Shown: positions 18,837 through 29,010, counted from the first letter of the stretch. The stretch is 44,602 nt of DNA from Neptunomonas sp. (GCF_016744175.1 NZ_JADGEV010000025.1:13580-58181), one strand, 5' to 3'. The notes: generated by a model not told the origin, from the letters alone. Numbers and translations are program-made.

Positions 18837-19457
18837 TTATTCAAAATCAGAAACATCACCTGCTCCCTTCCTGATAATTTCAGGTTGATCATCCATCAAA
18901 CTAATAACTGTTGTGGCTGCAGTTCCACAATAACCTCCGTCAATAACTAAATCTATTTCATGCTGCAATAAATCGCGGATATCATAAGGATCACTCAGCG
19001 GTTCACTTTCTCCCGGCATTATCAAGGAGGTACTCATTATAGGCTCACCTAGCTCCTCCAGAATTGCTTGAACTATTTTATTATCCGGAACCCGCAAACC
19101 AATTGCACGTCTTTTTGGGTGCAATAATCGACGCGGAACTTCTGTCGTTGCTTTTAATATAAAAGTATAGGCACCCGGAGTATGAGCTTTTAAAAACCGA
19201 TACATCCGATTATCAACTTTGGCATATGTACTTATTTCACTTAAATCACGACAGACTAATGTAAAGTTATGTTTATCATCTAACTTACGAATTCGCTTTA
19301 TTTTATCTAAAGCAGACTTATCACCTAAATGACAACCCAACGCATAAGCACAATCCGTTGGATAAACAATAACACCACCTTTATTAATAATATCTACCGC
19401 TTGCTGGATTAATCTTTTTTGCGGATTTTCCGTGTGTATTTGAAAAAACTGACTCAC
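18837..19457 (-). CDS. yciO: YciO family protein (Sua5/TsaC-like)
   Basis: A 206-residue protein of the Sua5-YciO-YrdC fold. It starts SQFFQIHTENPQKRLIQQA, then GGVIVYPTDCAYALGC near 30, the basic K-R-IRKLDDKHNFTLVCRDL near 55-72, TPGAYTFILKAT near 92 and RRAIGLRVPDN near 115. The N-terminus and length follow E. coli YciO rather than TsaC, which makes threonylcarbamoyl-AMP for tRNA t6A. The role of YciO itself is less settled. The start is GTG (SQFF follows), with a GGGG run upstream. It is 25 bases behind rnm, probably one transcript. Confidence 0.94.
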   Translation of the reverse strand: MSQFFQIHTENPQKRLIQQAVDIINKGGVIVYPTDCAYALGCHLGDKSALDKIKRIRKLDDKHNFTLVCRDLSEISTYAKVDNRMYRFLKAHTPGAYTFILKATTEVPRRLLHPKRRAIGLRVPDNKIVQAILEELGEPIMSTSLIMPGESEPLSDPYDIRDLLQHEIDLVIDGGYCGTAATTVISLMDDQPEIIRKGAGDVSDFE

Positions 19458-19482
19458 AATATAACCCCAAGTTTAATTACTG

Positions 19483-20319
19483 CTAACAAATCGCATCCAA
19501 TACGTGCGGCAGACTATTCGGTACTCCCGGAAAACACCCCAACCCTGTCCAATGATATTCAGGATTATGAAAGTCACTTCCTCCAGAAGCCATTAATTGA
19601 TGCTTTTCTACTAAAGCTGATAATGATCTTTGATGGTCAACCGTAACAGCAGGATATCCAACTTCTAACGCATCACCACCCAACTCACTATATTGTGCAA
19701 CCAAATAGCGAACTTTGTTTAATGTTAAATTATATTTTGTAGGATGCGCCAGTACGCTTAAACCAGCCGCTTCACGAATGATGTCAATAACCGTGGCCAA
19801 ACTCGGCCATTCAACCTTAACATCCCCTTTTTTACCCGCACCTAAATATTTTTTAAATGCTTGCTGCTGATCCGTCACCAGTCCAAGATTTAATAATGCC
19901 TGAGCAAAATGCGGACGCCCTATTTGACCACCATTGGAACAATTAATAGCCGCGTCTAGCAAATCAGGCAACCCCGCCTTTTGTAAACGTAGAGCAATCG
20001 CTTTAGCTCTATCCATTCTCAGCTGATCAAGGTTTAGCAAATGCACATTTAAGCGCTCATGCGCCGCATCAAGATTCAAACCAACTACATGCACCACCTG
20101 TTTTTCTAGCTTACAGGTTAACTCAACCCCAGAAATAAGCTCAATATCTGAGCTATAACCCGACGCCACTAGTGCTTTATACCCACTCATTGAGTCATGA
20201 TCGGTCAAAGCCATCAACTTCACACCAGCCTCACATGCCTTTTCTATCAAGACAGAAGGAGCCAAAGTCCCGTCAGACGCTGTTGAATGAGTGTGAAAAT
20301 CATAAGAATGCGCAAGCAT
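19483..20319 (-). CDS. rnm: PHP-domain 5'-3' exoribonuclease/phosphatase (RNase AM)
   Basis: A metal-dependent PHP hydrolase of 278 residues, formerly YciV/TrpH. Metal-binding motifs are DFHTHSTASDG (residues 7-17), TDHDSMSG near 39, the Glu in SGVELTC near 64, VLAHPTKY near 192 and GGSDFHNPE near 247. In E. coli the protein processes the 5' ends of 5S and other RNAs and hydrolyses pAp-like substrates. It is the first gene of a minus-strand group with yciO and is divergent from yciB (69 bases between starts). Confidence 0.94.
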   Translation of the reverse strand: MLAHSYDFHTHSTASDGTLAPSVLIEKACEAGVKLMALTDHDSMSGYKALVASGYSSDIELISGVELTCKLEKQVVHVVGLNLDAAHERLNVHLLNLDQLRMDRAKAIALRLQKAGLPDLLDAAINCSNGGQIGRPHFAQALLNLGLVTDQQQAFKKYLGAGKKGDVKVEWPSLATVIDIIREAAGLSVLAHPTKYNLTLNKVRYLVAQYSELGGDALEVGYPAVTVDHQRSLSALVEKHQLMASGGSDFHNPEYHWTGLGCFPGVPNSLPHVLDAIC

Positions 20320-20388
20320 ATCAATTCCTGGTTTATTAGCGAGGAACAGCTCTATATACTTTAGAGCCCTCTAACTAATTATACGACT

Positions 20389-20925
20389 ATGAAACTACTT
20401 CTCGACTTTTTCCCAATAATTATTTTCTTCGGCGTGTACAAGTACACGGATGATATCATTATGGCGACGGCTGTTCTGATCCCTGCAACGCTACTTCAGA
20501 TACTTTACACATGGACCAAAGAGCGAAAAATAGAAAAAATGCAGCTGGTAACCCTATTTCTGGTAATAATAATGGGTGGTGCCACCGTCATATTCCAAGA
20601 TAAAACTTTTATTCAATGGAAACCTACTGTTGTTAATTGGCTATTTGGCGTAGTTTTCTTAGGGAGCCAGTTCATAGGTGACAAAACCATTATTGAAAGA
20701 ATCATGGCCGCTAACATAGAGCTACCACAACATGCATGGAGAACTCTTAACTTCGCTTGGGTTTTCTTTTTCATTGCTATGGGCGTGATCAATCTATTTG
20801 TTGCCTACAACTTTTCTGAAGAGACGTGGGTCAACTTCAAATTATTCGGCATGCTCGGCTTAACCGTCGTCTTCATCGTTATACAAGGACTTTATATGTC
20901 CAAGTATATAAAGAATACTGATTAG
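20389..20925 (+). CDS. yciB: Inner membrane septation protein YciB (IspZ)
   Basis: A polytopic inner-membrane protein of 178 residues, the family's usual length, with about five hydrophobic helices. It begins KLLLDFFPIIIFFGVYKYTD, includes the conserved FIQWKPTVVNWLFGVVFLGS near 85 and the HAWRTLNFAWVFFF segment near 120. YciB is linked to cell envelope integrity and septation and interacts with divisome proteins; its biochemical activity is unknown. yciI follows 11 bases downstream, the conserved order. Confidence 0.96.
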   Translation: MKLLLDFFPIIIFFGVYKYTDDIIMATAVLIPATLLQILYTWTKERKIEKMQLVTLFLVIIMGGATVIFQDKTFIQWKPTVVNWLFGVVFLGSQFIGDKTIIERIMAANIELPQHAWRTLNFAWVFFFIAMGVINLFVAYNFSEETWVNFKLFGMLGLTVVFIVIQGLYMSKYIKNTD

Positions 20926-20936
20926 GAGCTTATCTG

Positions 20937-21236
20937 ATGTTTTACGCTATTATCGCAGAAGACAACCCTGGCACACAGGATGAGCGCATGGCGGCTCGTC
21001 CAGATCATCTCGCCAGACTTATCGAACTTAAAGAACAAGGCAAGTTGTTTGCTGCAGGACCACACCCAGCAATAGATTCAGATGACCCAGGCCCTGCTGG
21101 CTTTACCGGAAGCCTAGTCATTGCAGAATTCGACTCTCTAACAGTCGCACAAGACTGGGCCAACAATGATCCCTACATCAAAGCAGGGGTCTATGCCAAA
21201 GTAACTGTTAAGCCTTACAAGAAAGTATTGCCATAA
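20937..21236 (+). CDS. yciI: YciI family protein
   Basis: A 99-residue ferredoxin-like-fold protein. It begins MFYAIIAEDNPGTQDERMAARPDHLARL, with the conserved His-Asp pair (the RPDH stretch near 22), GKLFAAGPHP near 37 and FTGSLVIAEF near 58, and ends in AKVTVKPYKKVLP. The family may have a small hydrolase or dehydrochlorinase-like activity, but the physiological role is not known. A good AGGAG lies 8 bases before the ATG, directly after the yciB stop. Confidence 0.95.
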   Translation: MFYAIIAEDNPGTQDERMAARPDHLARLIELKEQGKLFAAGPHPAIDSDDPGPAGFTGSLVIAEFDSLTVAQDWANNDPYIKAGVYAKVTVKPYKKVLP

Positions 21237-21280
21237 ATAGACTAAATTATTAATAATAGTGGCTTTTAGCGGTTCCAAAC

Positions 21281-21309
21281 TTGCCATAGTCAACGTAAAA
21301 TACTATATA
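21281..21309 (+). promoter_or_regulatory. Predicted sigma-70 promoter of the OmpA-like gene
   Basis: TTGCCA (21281-21286), 17 bases, TATATA (21304-21309). Transcription from about 21316 gives a leader of roughly 110 bases before the ATG at 21428. Spacing is ideal and the elements are close to consensus. Confidence 0.6.
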
Positions 21310-21366
21310 AGCTTATGTGTGTGAATGCTTCCCCATTTCAGATCTGTTAAATATAGGTTAATAGAC

Positions 21367-21409
21367 AGTGGGCTAGATTCATAAAATTTTAAGAATGCTA
21401 TAACCCACT
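21367..21409 (+). repeat. Leader stem-loop upstream of the OmpA-like gene
   Basis: AGTGGG (21367-21372) pairs with CCCACT (21404-21409), and inside them ATTC pairs with GAAT around an AT-rich loop. The structure ends 6 bases before the AAGGA ribosome site and could stabilise the mRNA or control access to it. Confidence 0.45.
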
Positions 21410-21427
21410 ATTCACAAGGATATTAAT

Positions 21428-22033
21428 ATGAAAAAGCTCGCTATGACCGCAGGTTTCGCTCTTGCGATGAGCATGTCAGCTGCTGCCCTGGCTCACCCAG
21501 TCAACAGCGGTTACGTTACTGGCCCTGGTGATACTGTATGGCGCACAGGTTCTGGTGAGTGCCTGCATACTGGTTTCTGGTCAAAAGACGACGCAACCGT
21601 TGTTGGTTGTGACGGATACCAGCAAACAGCGGCTGCTGTTACAGCTCCAACCGTTGCCGCTCCAGTTGCTGCTCCAGCAATGATGGCTGCAGATAAAAAA
21701 TTCGCTATTTTCTTTGATTTTGATAGCGCTGTTGTAGATAGCGTTTCTGATATCGCAAACTACGTTAATGGTTTGGCTACAGTTAAAAGCATCCGCCTAA
21801 TCGGTAACGCTGACCACATCGGTTCAAGCGCATACAACGACGCTCTATCTCGTCGTCGTGCTGATAACGTTGCTTCTGCTCTTCGCTCTGCAGGTGTTGA
21901 TAGCAACGCTATGACTGTTGACGCTCTTGGTGAAACCGCACCTATCGCTCAGTGTTCTGGCCGCGGTGCTGCTTTAATTAGCTGCCTACGTGCTGACCGT
22001 CGTGTAGACATCCAGATCTCTGGCAAGAAGTAA
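21428..22033 (+). CDS. OmpA family outer membrane / peptidoglycan-associated protein
   Basis: A 201-residue exported protein. A signal peptide spans about 1-22 (KKLAMTAGFALAMSMSAAALA, cut after ALA). Next is a short conserved module with two cysteines, GECLHTGFW and VVGCDG (about 38-60), like the N-terminal part of Neisseria RmpM-type proteins. An Ala/Pro/Val linker (65-82) leads to an OmpA C-terminal peptidoglycan-binding domain (about 90-200). The latter has FDFDSAVV, NADHIGS..YNDALSRRRAD and RADRRVDI, including the Asp and Arg that bind diaminopimelate. No transmembrane barrel or lipobox is present. Codons such as GCT and CGT dominate, suggesting high expression. It has its own promoter and terminator. 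Confidence 0.93.
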   Translation: MKKLAMTAGFALAMSMSAAALAHPVNSGYVTGPGDTVWRTGSGECLHTGFWSKDDATVVGCDGYQQTAAAVTAPTVAAPVAAPAMMAADKKFAIFFDFDSAVVDSVSDIANYVNGLATVKSIRLIGNADHIGSSAYNDALSRRRADNVASALRSAGVDSNAMTVDALGETAPIAQCSGRGAALISCLRADRRVDIQISGKK

Positions 22034-22047
22034 TACTTTGCTTTTAG

Positions 22048-22080
22048 AAAAAGGCTGACCATGTGTCGGCCTTTTTTTTA
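22048..22080 (+). terminator. Terminator of the OmpA-like gene
   Basis: AAAAAGGCTGAC, a 5-base loop and GTCGGCCTTTTT followed by further Ts (22048-22079). The 12-bp stem includes one G-T pair. It lies 14 bases after the stop codon. Confidence 0.85.
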
Positions 22081-22103
22081 GTCTTTTTTCAGCAGGTCAT
22101 TTT

Positions 22104-22538
22104 ATGCGCGCACTTAAAACACTTTTGCTAATAGCCAGCTTATTACTAAGCCCTTTGAGCCTTTCAAGTTCCTTTTATAACGATCAAAAAGTTGTCTATC
22201 ATATGAACTATCATGATGAGAGCCGCATAGCTGAAACAATGACCAATATTTCAAACCACCTCCAATCCCTCGGAGAAGGTCATATTGATATCAAAGTAGT
22301 TGTTCATGGAAAGGCTATTGAATACTTTATCGACGCACTAAAAAGTCAGGAAAAACAGATCACCATAGACTCTCTTCGCCTTAGAGATGTACAGTTCATT
22401 ATGTGTGGTAATACACTGGACGGTTACAACATTACCCGCGAAGATCTTTACGAAGTTGAAGAAGAAGATGTTGTTCAGGCCGGTTTACCTACCATTGTAG
22501 ACCTACAACAAAAAGGCTATATATACGTACGCCCATGA
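22104..22538 (+). CDS. Exported DsrE-like protein
   Basis: A 144-residue protein with an N-terminal signal peptide or anchor (RALKTLLLIASLLLSPLSLSS, about 1-23) and a DsrE/DsrF-type domain. Domain features are the early strand KVVYHMNYHDESR, IKVVVHGKAIEYF near 62 and the single-cysteine motif VQFIMCGNTLDGYNI near 92-106. In cytosolic relatives the corresponding cysteine carries sulfur, but this one appears to be exported, so a sulfur-relay role is uncertain. Its ATGA overlaps the start of the rhodanese gene, so both products are made from one coupled message. It begins 24 bases after the preceding terminator. Confidence 0.82.
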   Translation: MRALKTLLLIASLLLSPLSLSSSFYNDQKVVYHMNYHDESRIAETMTNISNHLQSLGEGHIDIKVVVHGKAIEYFIDALKSQEKQITIDSLRLRDVQFIMCGNTLDGYNITREDLYEVEEEDVVQAGLPTIVDLQQKGYIYVRP

Positions 22539-22873
22539 AAATAAAAGACTGGTTTTCATTTACCCCCGTTCCCCAAATCTCTGCTGAAGCACTAAATACT
22601 CAGCTAGCAGGGGATAACAATTTTTTCTTACTTGATGTACGTAGTCATACTGAGTGGAAATTAAGCCATATCCCCTCAAGCCACTCTCACCCAGTTTTCA
22701 AGACGAATTTAGCCAATATACCCAAAGATAAAACCATTGTCTGCGTCTGCCTAACAGCACACCGAAGCACTCCTATTACTAGAGAATTACTACGCCATGG
22801 ATATGATGCATATGAGCTCAGCGGGGGAATGCGAGCATGGTGGAAATACAACTTCCCCACACAAAAATCATAA
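22535..22873 (+). CDS. Rhodanese-like domain protein
   Basis: A single rhodanese domain of 112 residues with no signal peptide. FFLLDVRSHTEWKLSHIPSS (about 31-50) is the CH2A-like motif. The active loop is CLTAHR near residue 71, with Cys as the probable persulfide-carrying residue. YELSGGMRAWWKYNFP closes the domain. It presumably acts in the cytosol as a sulfurtransferase. The start overlaps the DsrE-like gene by four bases, and a bidirectional terminator follows the stop. Confidence 0.9.
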   Translation: MKIKDWFSFTPVPQISAEALNTQLAGDNNFFLLDVRSHTEWKLSHIPSSHSHPVFKTNLANIPKDKTIVCVCLTAHRSTPITRELLRHGYDAYELSGGMRAWWKYNFPTQKS

Positions 22874-22903
22874 AAAAAGACAGCTAAATTAGCTGTCTTT
22901 TGA
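22871..22903. terminator. Bidirectional terminator between the rhodanese gene and purL
   Basis: AAAAGACAGCT-AAATT-AGCTGTCTTTT is an 11-bp perfect stem (22875-22901), with an A-run on the left and Ts on the right. It can serve both convergent genes. Confidence 0.88.
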
Positions 22904-22932
22904 AGGTATATATTTAGTGTGCAGATAAGCGA

Positions 22933-25900
22933 CTAACCAACCCAAACACGCGCATTGCGGAACATCCGCATCCACGCTCCGTCTTCACTCCACTCATCCG
23001 GTGCCCAAGAATTCTGAACCGCTCTAAATACACGCTCCGGGTGAGGCATCATAATAGTAACTCGCCCATCAGGCGTAGTCAGTCCAGTAATACCTCCAGC
23101 AGAGCCATTCGGATTCAAAGGATACTCCTCAGTTACTTTTCCGTAGTTATCCACATACTTTAATGCAACCGTACCGGAAGCCTGTAACGCAGACAGCTGC
23201 TCAGAAGATGCAAATTCCGCATGCCCTTCTCCATGAGCTACAGCGATTGGCATCCGCGACCCCGCCATTCCTTTTAAGAAAATAGAATCGCTTTCTTGAA
23301 CTTCAACCGTAGCAACACGTGCCTCAAACTGCTCTGACATATTTCGTACGAAATGAGGCCACAGCTCTGCACCCGGAATAAGCTCATGTAAATTAGATAG
23401 CATTTGACAGCCATTACAAACACCTAGCGTAAACGTATCTTCGCGTTTAAAGAATTCACTAAACTGCTCACGCGCAAGCTGATTGAAAAGAATGGACTTA
23501 GCCCAACCTTCACCTGCTCCCAACACATCACCGTACGAGAAACCACCACAGGCCACCAAGCCTTTAAACGTATCTAAAGAAACACGCCCTTCAAGGATGT
23601 CGCTCATATGAACATCAATAGCAGAAAAACCGGCACGATCAAATGCAGCTGCCATCTCTATCTGTCCATTCACACCTTGCTCACGCAAAATCGCAACGCG
23701 CGGACGCTCACCAGAGGCAATAAACGGCGCAGTCACATCTTCATTAACATCATACGACAATGCCACTTGAATACCGGGATCTTCTTTATCCAGCACACGA
23801 TCAAACTCTTGATCTGCGCACGCTGAGTTATCCCGCAACGCCTGCAAACGATAAGAAGTTTCAGACCACCAGCGCTGCAGCTGCACACGTGATGCACTAT
23901 AAATCTCATCTTCGTCAAAGTGCAGGCGTACCTCATCATCAGGGTTAGTAGATCCTACAACCATGACAATATCACCTAAGCCAGCAGCATTTAGCTCTAC
24001 CAGCACGCGCTCAGTATCTTCACGTTTAACCTGAATAACCGCACCCAACTCTTCATTAAAGAGCGACGCAAGCCACTCTGACTTATCAGATGCAATGAGG
24101 TCCAGATTAAGATCAACACCAATATGTCCAGCAAAAGACATCTCAGTAATGGTTGCCAACAACCCACCATCAGAACGATCATGATAAGCCAACAACAATC
24201 CTAAATTATTAAGCTCTTGAATAGCCGAGAAGAAAGTCGCTAACTGATGCGCATCATCAACATTAGGTACCGTCGTGCCAACTCGGTTATAAACCTGAGC
24301 TAAGGCAGATAAACCCAAACGGTTTTTGCCATTACCAAGATCAAGCAGAATCAGATCTGTCACACCTTGATCAGAACGCAGTTGCGGCGTCAAAGCTTTA
24401 CGCGCGTCAGTCACTGGGGCAAAACCAGAAATAATGAGCGATAGTGGCGCTGTTACGCTTTTATCTTCCTCCCCATCTTTCCATACAGTGCGCATCGACA
24501 TAGAGTCTTTACCCACTGGCACCGTAATGCCCAACTCAGGACACAGCTCCATACCAACAGCTTTCACCGTATCATACAGCTTTTCATCTTCACCCGGGTG
24601 CCCTGCTGCACACATCCAGTTAGCGGATAACTTAACATCAGAAATATCAGCAATAGGCGCTGCTGCAATATTTGTTAGCACTTCACCTATAGCCATTCGC
24701 CCTGAAGCGGCGGCATCAACCAAAGCAAGGGGCGTACGCTCCCCCATAGCCATCGCTTCACCGGCATAAGTATCATATGCCGCAGTAGTAACAGCACAAT
24801 CAGCGACAGGAACCTGCCAAGGGCCCACCATCTGATCACGCGCAACCTGCCCCGTAATAGAACGATCACCAATCGTAATCAAGAATGATTTAGAAGCTAC
24901 CGCAGGGAATTTAAGAACACGCTCAATCGCATCATCCAACTGAATATCGGTCGTTACAAACTCAGGAACTTGATAAGCAATGCGCTCGACTGAGCGATGC
25001 ATTTTAGGCGGCTTACCAAAAAGCACACTCATAGGCAGGTCCACAGGCTTGTTGTCAAAATGCGTATCACCCAAGGTTAAGTGATGCTCTTTTGTTGCAT
25101 CACCTACAACCGCATAAGGACAGCGTTCACGTGCGCATAAAGCCTCAAAGCGCTCCATATCCTCTGGTTTAACGGCAAGCACATAGCGCTCTTGAGCTTC
25201 GTTACACCAGATCTCCAAAGGAGACATTCCTGGCTCATCATTATTCACATTACGCAATTCAAAATGACCACCACAGCCACCATCTTTAACTAACTCAGGA
25301 AATGCATTAGATAAGCCACCCGCTCCAACATCATGAATGAATGCGACAGGGTTGTTTTCTCCTTGCTGCCAGCAGCGATCAATCACTTCCTGACAACGAC
25401 GCTCCAACTCAGGATTATCACGCTGAACCGAAGCAAAATCTAAATTCTCTGAAGAAGTACCCGATGACATAGAGGATGCAGCACCACCACCCAAACCTAT
25501 CAACATGGCCGGGCCACCCAAACATATCAACTTAGCACCAACACTAATCTGGCCTTTATCGACATGCCCATCACGGATATTGCCCATACCACCCGCAATC
25601 ATGATCGGCTTATGATAGCCACGCACTTCTTCACCTGCAGCGCCATTCACTTTTTGCTCGAATGTTCTGAAATAACCCGTCAAATTAGGGCGCCCAAACT
25701 CATTATTAAACGCTGCTCCACCGATAGGACCCTCAAGCATAATGTCCAGCGCAGAAACAATCCGCCCTGGTTTACCATATTGGGATTCCCAAGGCTGACT
25801 AAAACCGGGGATATTTAAATCCGAAACCGTAAACCCTGACAAGCCTGCTTTTGGCTTACCACCCTTTCCTGTGGCTCCTTCATCACGAATTTCACCACCG

Positions 25901-26835
25901 GAGCCTGTCGCTGCACCAGGATGCGGAGCAATCGCGGTTGGGTGGTTATGCGTTTCTACTTTAATCAAGATATGTATATCTTCCTGATTAGCAGAATATT
26001 CAGCCGTTTGTGGATCAGGAAAGAAACGCCCCGCTTTACTTCCAGCAATGACAGCTGCGTTATCCGAATAAGCCGACAGTACATTTTCACCGCCAAGCTC
26101 ATTCGTATTCCGGATCATCGAAAATAGTGATTTATCTTGTGCTTCACCATCAATGTCCCACGATGCATTAAAAATCTTATGACGACAATGCTCAGAGTTA
26201 GCTTGGGCAAACATCATCAACTCAACATCAGAAGGGTCACGCTGCAGCGTTGTAAAACTAGAAACCAGATAATCGATTTCATCTTCAGCTAACGCCAGAC
26301 CTAATTCAACATTGGCTTTTGCTAACGCTTTATGACCGTCACCTTCAAGGCTAATAATGTTAAGCGGCTTAGGCTGTGTATGAATAAATAACTCACTGGC
26401 CGTTTCAATGGCAGGTAATACCCGCTCAACCATACGGTCATGTAGCAATGCTGCTACAGCATTTTTTTGTTCATCAGACAGTATTACCGAGGACTCGACA
26501 GAGTATGCTACCCCCCTTTCGAGACGATTAATTTTGCTTAGGCCGCAATTTCTGGCAATATCTGTTGCCTTGCTTGACCAAGGAGAGATAGTACCAGGAC
26601 GAGGAACAACCAATTGCAACAAACCTGCAGGCTCTTGGACCTCGGCTTTTGGACCATAACGAAGAATTCGAGACAGTATTTGCTGCTCGTCATCGGACAA
26701 TGCTTCAGAGATATCAGCAAAATGATAAAATTCACCATAAACGGCTGTCACTACAGAAATTTCACTCTGCAAAGCAGCTAACAGTTTATCGTGACGGAAG
26801 GCAGAAAGAGCGGGCGCTCCACGCATTACTAGCAT
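22933..26835 (-). CDS. purL: Phosphoribosylformylglycinamidine synthase (large, fused form)
   Basis: Fourth step of purine synthesis: FGAR plus glutamine and ATP to FGAM. The 1300 residues match the single-chain proteobacterial form: an N-terminal PurS-like region, a linker, two AIRS-like halves, and a C-terminal glutaminase. Visible motifs are [10 protein letters not shown] at the start, [34 protein letters not shown] and GKDSMSMRT. The glutaminase has Cys in [10 protein letters not shown] (near 1138), HGEGHAEF and PHPERVFR. The start at ATG 26835 aligns with E. coli PurL; a longer frame reaches 26949. The gene is divergent from mltF. No PurR-type operator was seen upstream. Confidence 0.98.
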   Translation of the reverse strand: MLVMRGAPALSAFRHDKLLAALQSEISVVTAVYGEFYHFADISEALSDDEQQILSRILRYGPKAEVQEPAGLLQLVVPRPGTISPWSSKATDIARNCGLSKINRLERGVAYSVESSVILSDEQKNAVAALLHDRMVERVLPAIETASELFIHTQPKPLNIISLEGDGHKALAKANVELGLALAEDEIDYLVSSFTTLQRDPSDVELMMFAQANSEHCRHKIFNASWDIDGEAQDKSLFSMIRNTNELGGENVLSAYSDNAAVIAGSKAGRFFPDPQTAEYSANQEDIHILIKVETHNHPTAIAPHPGAATGSGGEIRDEGATGKGGKPKAGLSGFTVSDLNIPGFSQPWESQYGKPGRIVSALDIMLEGPIGGAAFNNEFGRPNLTGYFRTFEQKVNGAAGEEVRGYHKPIMIAGGMGNIRDGHVDKGQISVGAKLICLGGPAMLIGLGGGAASSMSSGTSSENLDFASVQRDNPELERRCQEVIDRCWQQGENNPVAFIHDVGAGGLSNAFPELVKDGGCGGHFELRNVNNDEPGMSPLEIWCNEAQERYVLAVKPEDMERFEALCARERCPYAVVGDATKEHHLTLGDTHFDNKPVDLPMSVLFGKPPKMHRSVERIAYQVPEFVTTDIQLDDAIERVLKFPAVASKSFLITIGDRSITGQVARDQMVGPWQVPVADCAVTTAAYDTYAGEAMAMGERTPLALVDAAASGRMAIGEVLTNIAAAPIADISDVKLSANWMCAAGHPGEDEKLYDTVKAVGMELCPELGITVPVGKDSMSMRTVWKDGEEDKSVTAPLSLIISGFAPVTDARKALTPQLRSDQGVTDLILLDLGNGKNRLGLSALAQVYNRVGTTVPNVDDAHQLATFFSAIQELNNLGLLLAYHDRSDGGLLATITEMSFAGHIGVDLNLDLIASDKSEWLASLFNEELGAVIQVKREDTERVLVELNAAGLGDIVMVVGSTNPDDEVRLHFDEDEIYSASRVQLQRWWSETSYRLQALRDNSACADQEFDRVLDKEDPGIQVALSYDVNEDVTAPFIASGERPRVAILREQGVNGQIEMAAAFDRAGFSAIDVHMSDILEGRVSLDTFKGLVACGGFSYGDVLGAGEGWAKSILFNQLAREQFSEFFKREDTFTLGVCNGCQMLSNLHELIPGAELWPHFVRNMSEQFEARVATVEVQESDSIFLKGMAGSRMPIAVAHGEGHAEFASSEQLSALQASGTVALKYVDNYGKVTEEYPLNPNGSAGGITGLTTPDGRVTIMMPHPERVFRAVQNSWAPDEWSEDGAWMRMFRNARVWVG

Positions 26836-26929
26836 GTTGATCTCGAGCCTCTTGAATGAGCCAAAACAGACAGGAAAGAAAAGCAGTATTTTACCTGAAA
26901 TAACCACTTGAGTACCAGACAAGCACCCT

Positions 26930-28411
26930 ATGTTATTTAACTTACGCAAAAAAAAAGATGTTTTACACTTACTGACAATCCTCGTGATTATCAGCTTACC
27001 TGCGCTTGTCAGCTATAACACCATTTCCCAACTCGAAGTCATACAAACTAACGGCAGCATCAGAGTCGCTACACGCAACACACCCAGCTCTTACTATATT
27101 GATAAAAGCGGACCGGCAGGATTTGAATACGAACTAGCCAAATCATTTGCAGATGAACTCGAAGTACAGGTCGACCTCATCGTCCCTGATACCATTGATG
27201 GACTTTTCCAAACAATCACGAAGCGGGATGCCCACATCGTCGCGGCGGGTATCAACGTATCCACTGTCCGCCAAAACTCTTTCGAATTTTCAACCCCTTA
27301 CGCTGAAAGTATTTCCACAGTCATTTATCGAATCAAACAAGGCATACCCGCCCCTGTCACAATTACTGATTTAATTGGCAAAAAAACGCTGGTATTGGCC
27401 AACTCAATACAAGCAGAGCAGCTCAAAAGCATCAAAAAAGAGCATGCAAATTTAAGCTGGCAAGAAACAGAGGAACTAACCAACACAGATATTCTTGACA
27501 AGGTATTCACGCAAGAAGTCGATTACGCCATTGTAGACTCAACTGTCTATGAGTCTCAAAGCTCATTTTACCCCGGCCTTAACTCAGCATTCACCATAGG
27601 GAAAAGCCAACCCATCGCCTGGATTCTTACTCCCAACCAAGACGGCTCGCTTCAACGTGCCGTTGATGCTTTTCTTAGCAAGCCACAAACCAAAGAATTG
27701 ATTGCTCAATTAAAAACGAAATATTTCGAAAAGCGCAATCCTCTTAACTATTTTGACACCGTTACTTTCAAACAAGATATGGAAGAACGCCTAGCCTGCT
27801 TAGAGCAATACTTCTATATGGCAGAACAAGAAACAGATATTGATTGGATGCTACTCGCTTCCATCGCCTATCAAGAGTCTCACTGGAAAGCCGATGCCGT
27901 TTCCCCCACCGGGGTCAGAGGCATAATGATGCTAACCAAAGCAGCCGCGAAAGAAGTAAACGTTTCAGACCGGACCGATCCCATCCAAAGTATTCGAGGA
28001 GGAGCAGAGTACTTACTCAATGTGAAAAGAAAAATCCCTGAGCGCATAAAAGAACCTGACCATACTTGGTTTGCCCTAGCAGGTTACAACGTAGGATTTG
28101 GCCACTTAGAAGATGCCAGAGTACTAACGCAAAGAGCAAAAAAAGACCCCGACAAATGGGATGACGTGAAAGAATTTTTACCGTTACTCTCTAAAAAGAA
28201 ATATTTTTCTACCGTGAAGTACGGTTATGCGCGTGGTCAGGAACCCGTGCAGTACGTTGCAAACATAAAGAAGTACATAGAACTGCTCGAATGGGAAAAA
28301 CAAATTCAGCAGATAAGAAAAGCACGAGACGCATCATTACGCGCCGAAGAAAAGGCTAAAACAGAGCCAGCTACACTAATTGAGCTACAAAATATTCCCG
28401 CCACATTATAA
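26930..28411 (+). CDS. mltF: Membrane-bound lytic murein transglycosylase F
   Basis: Cleaves peptidoglycan glycan strands, forming 1,6-anhydro-muramic ends. The 493 residues begin with a hydrophobic export segment (about 12-30). A periplasmic solute-binding (SBP_bac_3) domain spans about 40-270, for example [14 protein letters not shown] and [17 protein letters not shown]. The SLT lytic domain spans about 295-450, with the catalytic Glu in [11 protein letters not shown] (near 316), [12 protein letters not shown] and [11 protein letters not shown]. Whether it is a lipoprotein is doubtful, as no lipobox Cys is evident. Its start is 94 bases from the divergent purL; tadA converges 7 bases after its stop. 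Confidence 0.95.
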   Translation: MLFNLRKKKDVLHLLTILVIISLPALVSYNTISQLEVIQTNGSIRVATRNTPSSYYIDKSGPAGFEYELAKSFADELEVQVDLIVPDTIDGLFQTITKRDAHIVAAGINVSTVRQNSFEFSTPYAESISTVIYRIKQGIPAPVTITDLIGKKTLVLANSIQAEQLKSIKKEHANLSWQETEELTNTDILDKVFTQEVDYAIVDSTVYESQSSFYPGLNSAFTIGKSQPIAWILTPNQDGSLQRAVDAFLSKPQTKELIAQLKTKYFEKRNPLNYFDTVTFKQDMEERLACLEQYFYMAEQETDIDWMLLASIAYQESHWKADAVSPTGVRGIMMLTKAAAKEVNVSDRTDPIQSIRGGAEYLLNVKRKIPERIKEPDHTWFALAGYNVGFGHLEDARVLTQRAKKDPDKWDDVKEFLPLLSKKKYFSTVKYGYARGQEPVQYVANIKKYIELLEWEKQIQQIRKARDASLRAEEKAKTEPATLIELQNIPATL

Positions 28412-28418
28412 CCTCATA

Positions 28419-28964
28419 CTATTCGCGTTCTTTTTCTAAACGCTTTTGTGCTCGTCTAGCTTTAAAAAACTGGCTTAGTTTTTCACTGCAAGTGTCAGCC
28501 AAAACTCCTGCAGTATAATCTACATCATGATTCAACCAACGCTGCTTTAAAAAATGCTGCTGACTCACAATCACACCAGATTTTGGCTCATAAGCACCAA
28601 AAATAACACGACGAACACGCGCATGCACCATCGCGCCAGCACACATAGAGCAAGGCTCCAGTGTCACGTAAAGGTCTGCATTAACAACACGGTAATTCCC
28701 TACGTGAGACGCCGCCTCACGTAACGCGATTATTTCAGCGTGGGCTGTTGGGTCATGAAGACCGATCGGCTGATTCCACCCTTGCCCGATGATTTCCCCA
28801 TCCAGAACCACAACAGCGCCCACAGGCACCTCTCCAAGGTTCGCTGCCTTATCTGCAAGCAACAAAGCCTTTAACATCCAACCCTGATCTATCAATTCTT
28901 GCTGAGACTTTTGTTGAGAAGACTCACTCCTCTCATCATTTTTTAGCTCATCTTCTTGCTGCAC
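28419..28964 (-). CDS. tadA: tRNA-specific adenosine deaminase
   Basis: Converts the wobble adenosine of tRNA-Arg(ACG) to inosine. The 181 residues include the zinc and catalytic motifs DPTAHAEIIALREAA (near 78-92) and EPCSMCAGAMVHARV (near 110-124), with GEVPVGAVVV near 43. The start is GTG at 28964, supported by AGGTGG eight bases upstream; it adds a polar N-terminal extension rich in Gln, Ser and Glu compared with E. coli TadA. Placement beside guaA and mltF is conserved in Pseudomonas relatives. Confidence 0.95.
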   Translation of the reverse strand: MQQEDELKNDERSESSQQKSQQELIDQGWMLKALLLADKAANLGEVPVGAVVVLDGEIIGQGWNQPIGLHDPTAHAEIIALREAASHVGNYRVVNADLYVTLEPCSMCAGAMVHARVRRVIFGAYEPKSGVIVSQQHFLKQRWLNHDVDYTAGVLADTCSEKLSQFFKARRAQKRLEKERE

Positions 28965-28980
28965 TTATCTATCCACCTAT

Positions 28981-29010
28981 AAAAAAGCTCACCTTAGGTG
29001 AGCTTTTAAA
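28981..29010 (-). terminator. Terminator of the guaB-guaA operon
   Basis: AAAAGCTCACC-TTA-GGTGAGCTTTT is an 11-bp perfect stem (28983-29007). On the minus strand it is followed by a run of Ts. It lies about 30 bases after the guaA stop and just before tadA. Confidence 0.88.

Noticed and set aside
18837-19457. Calling this gene tsaC (tRNA t6A synthesis)
   Set aside because: The N-terminus, length and neighbours match YciO, a related but distinct family member.
23608-26840. Open frames opposite or within purL
   Set aside because: They lie wholly inside purL in other frames with low-complexity translations and no ribosome sites of note.
26836-26929. PurR operator between purL and mltF
   Set aside because: No ACGCAAACGTTTGCGT-like palindrome is present in the gap.
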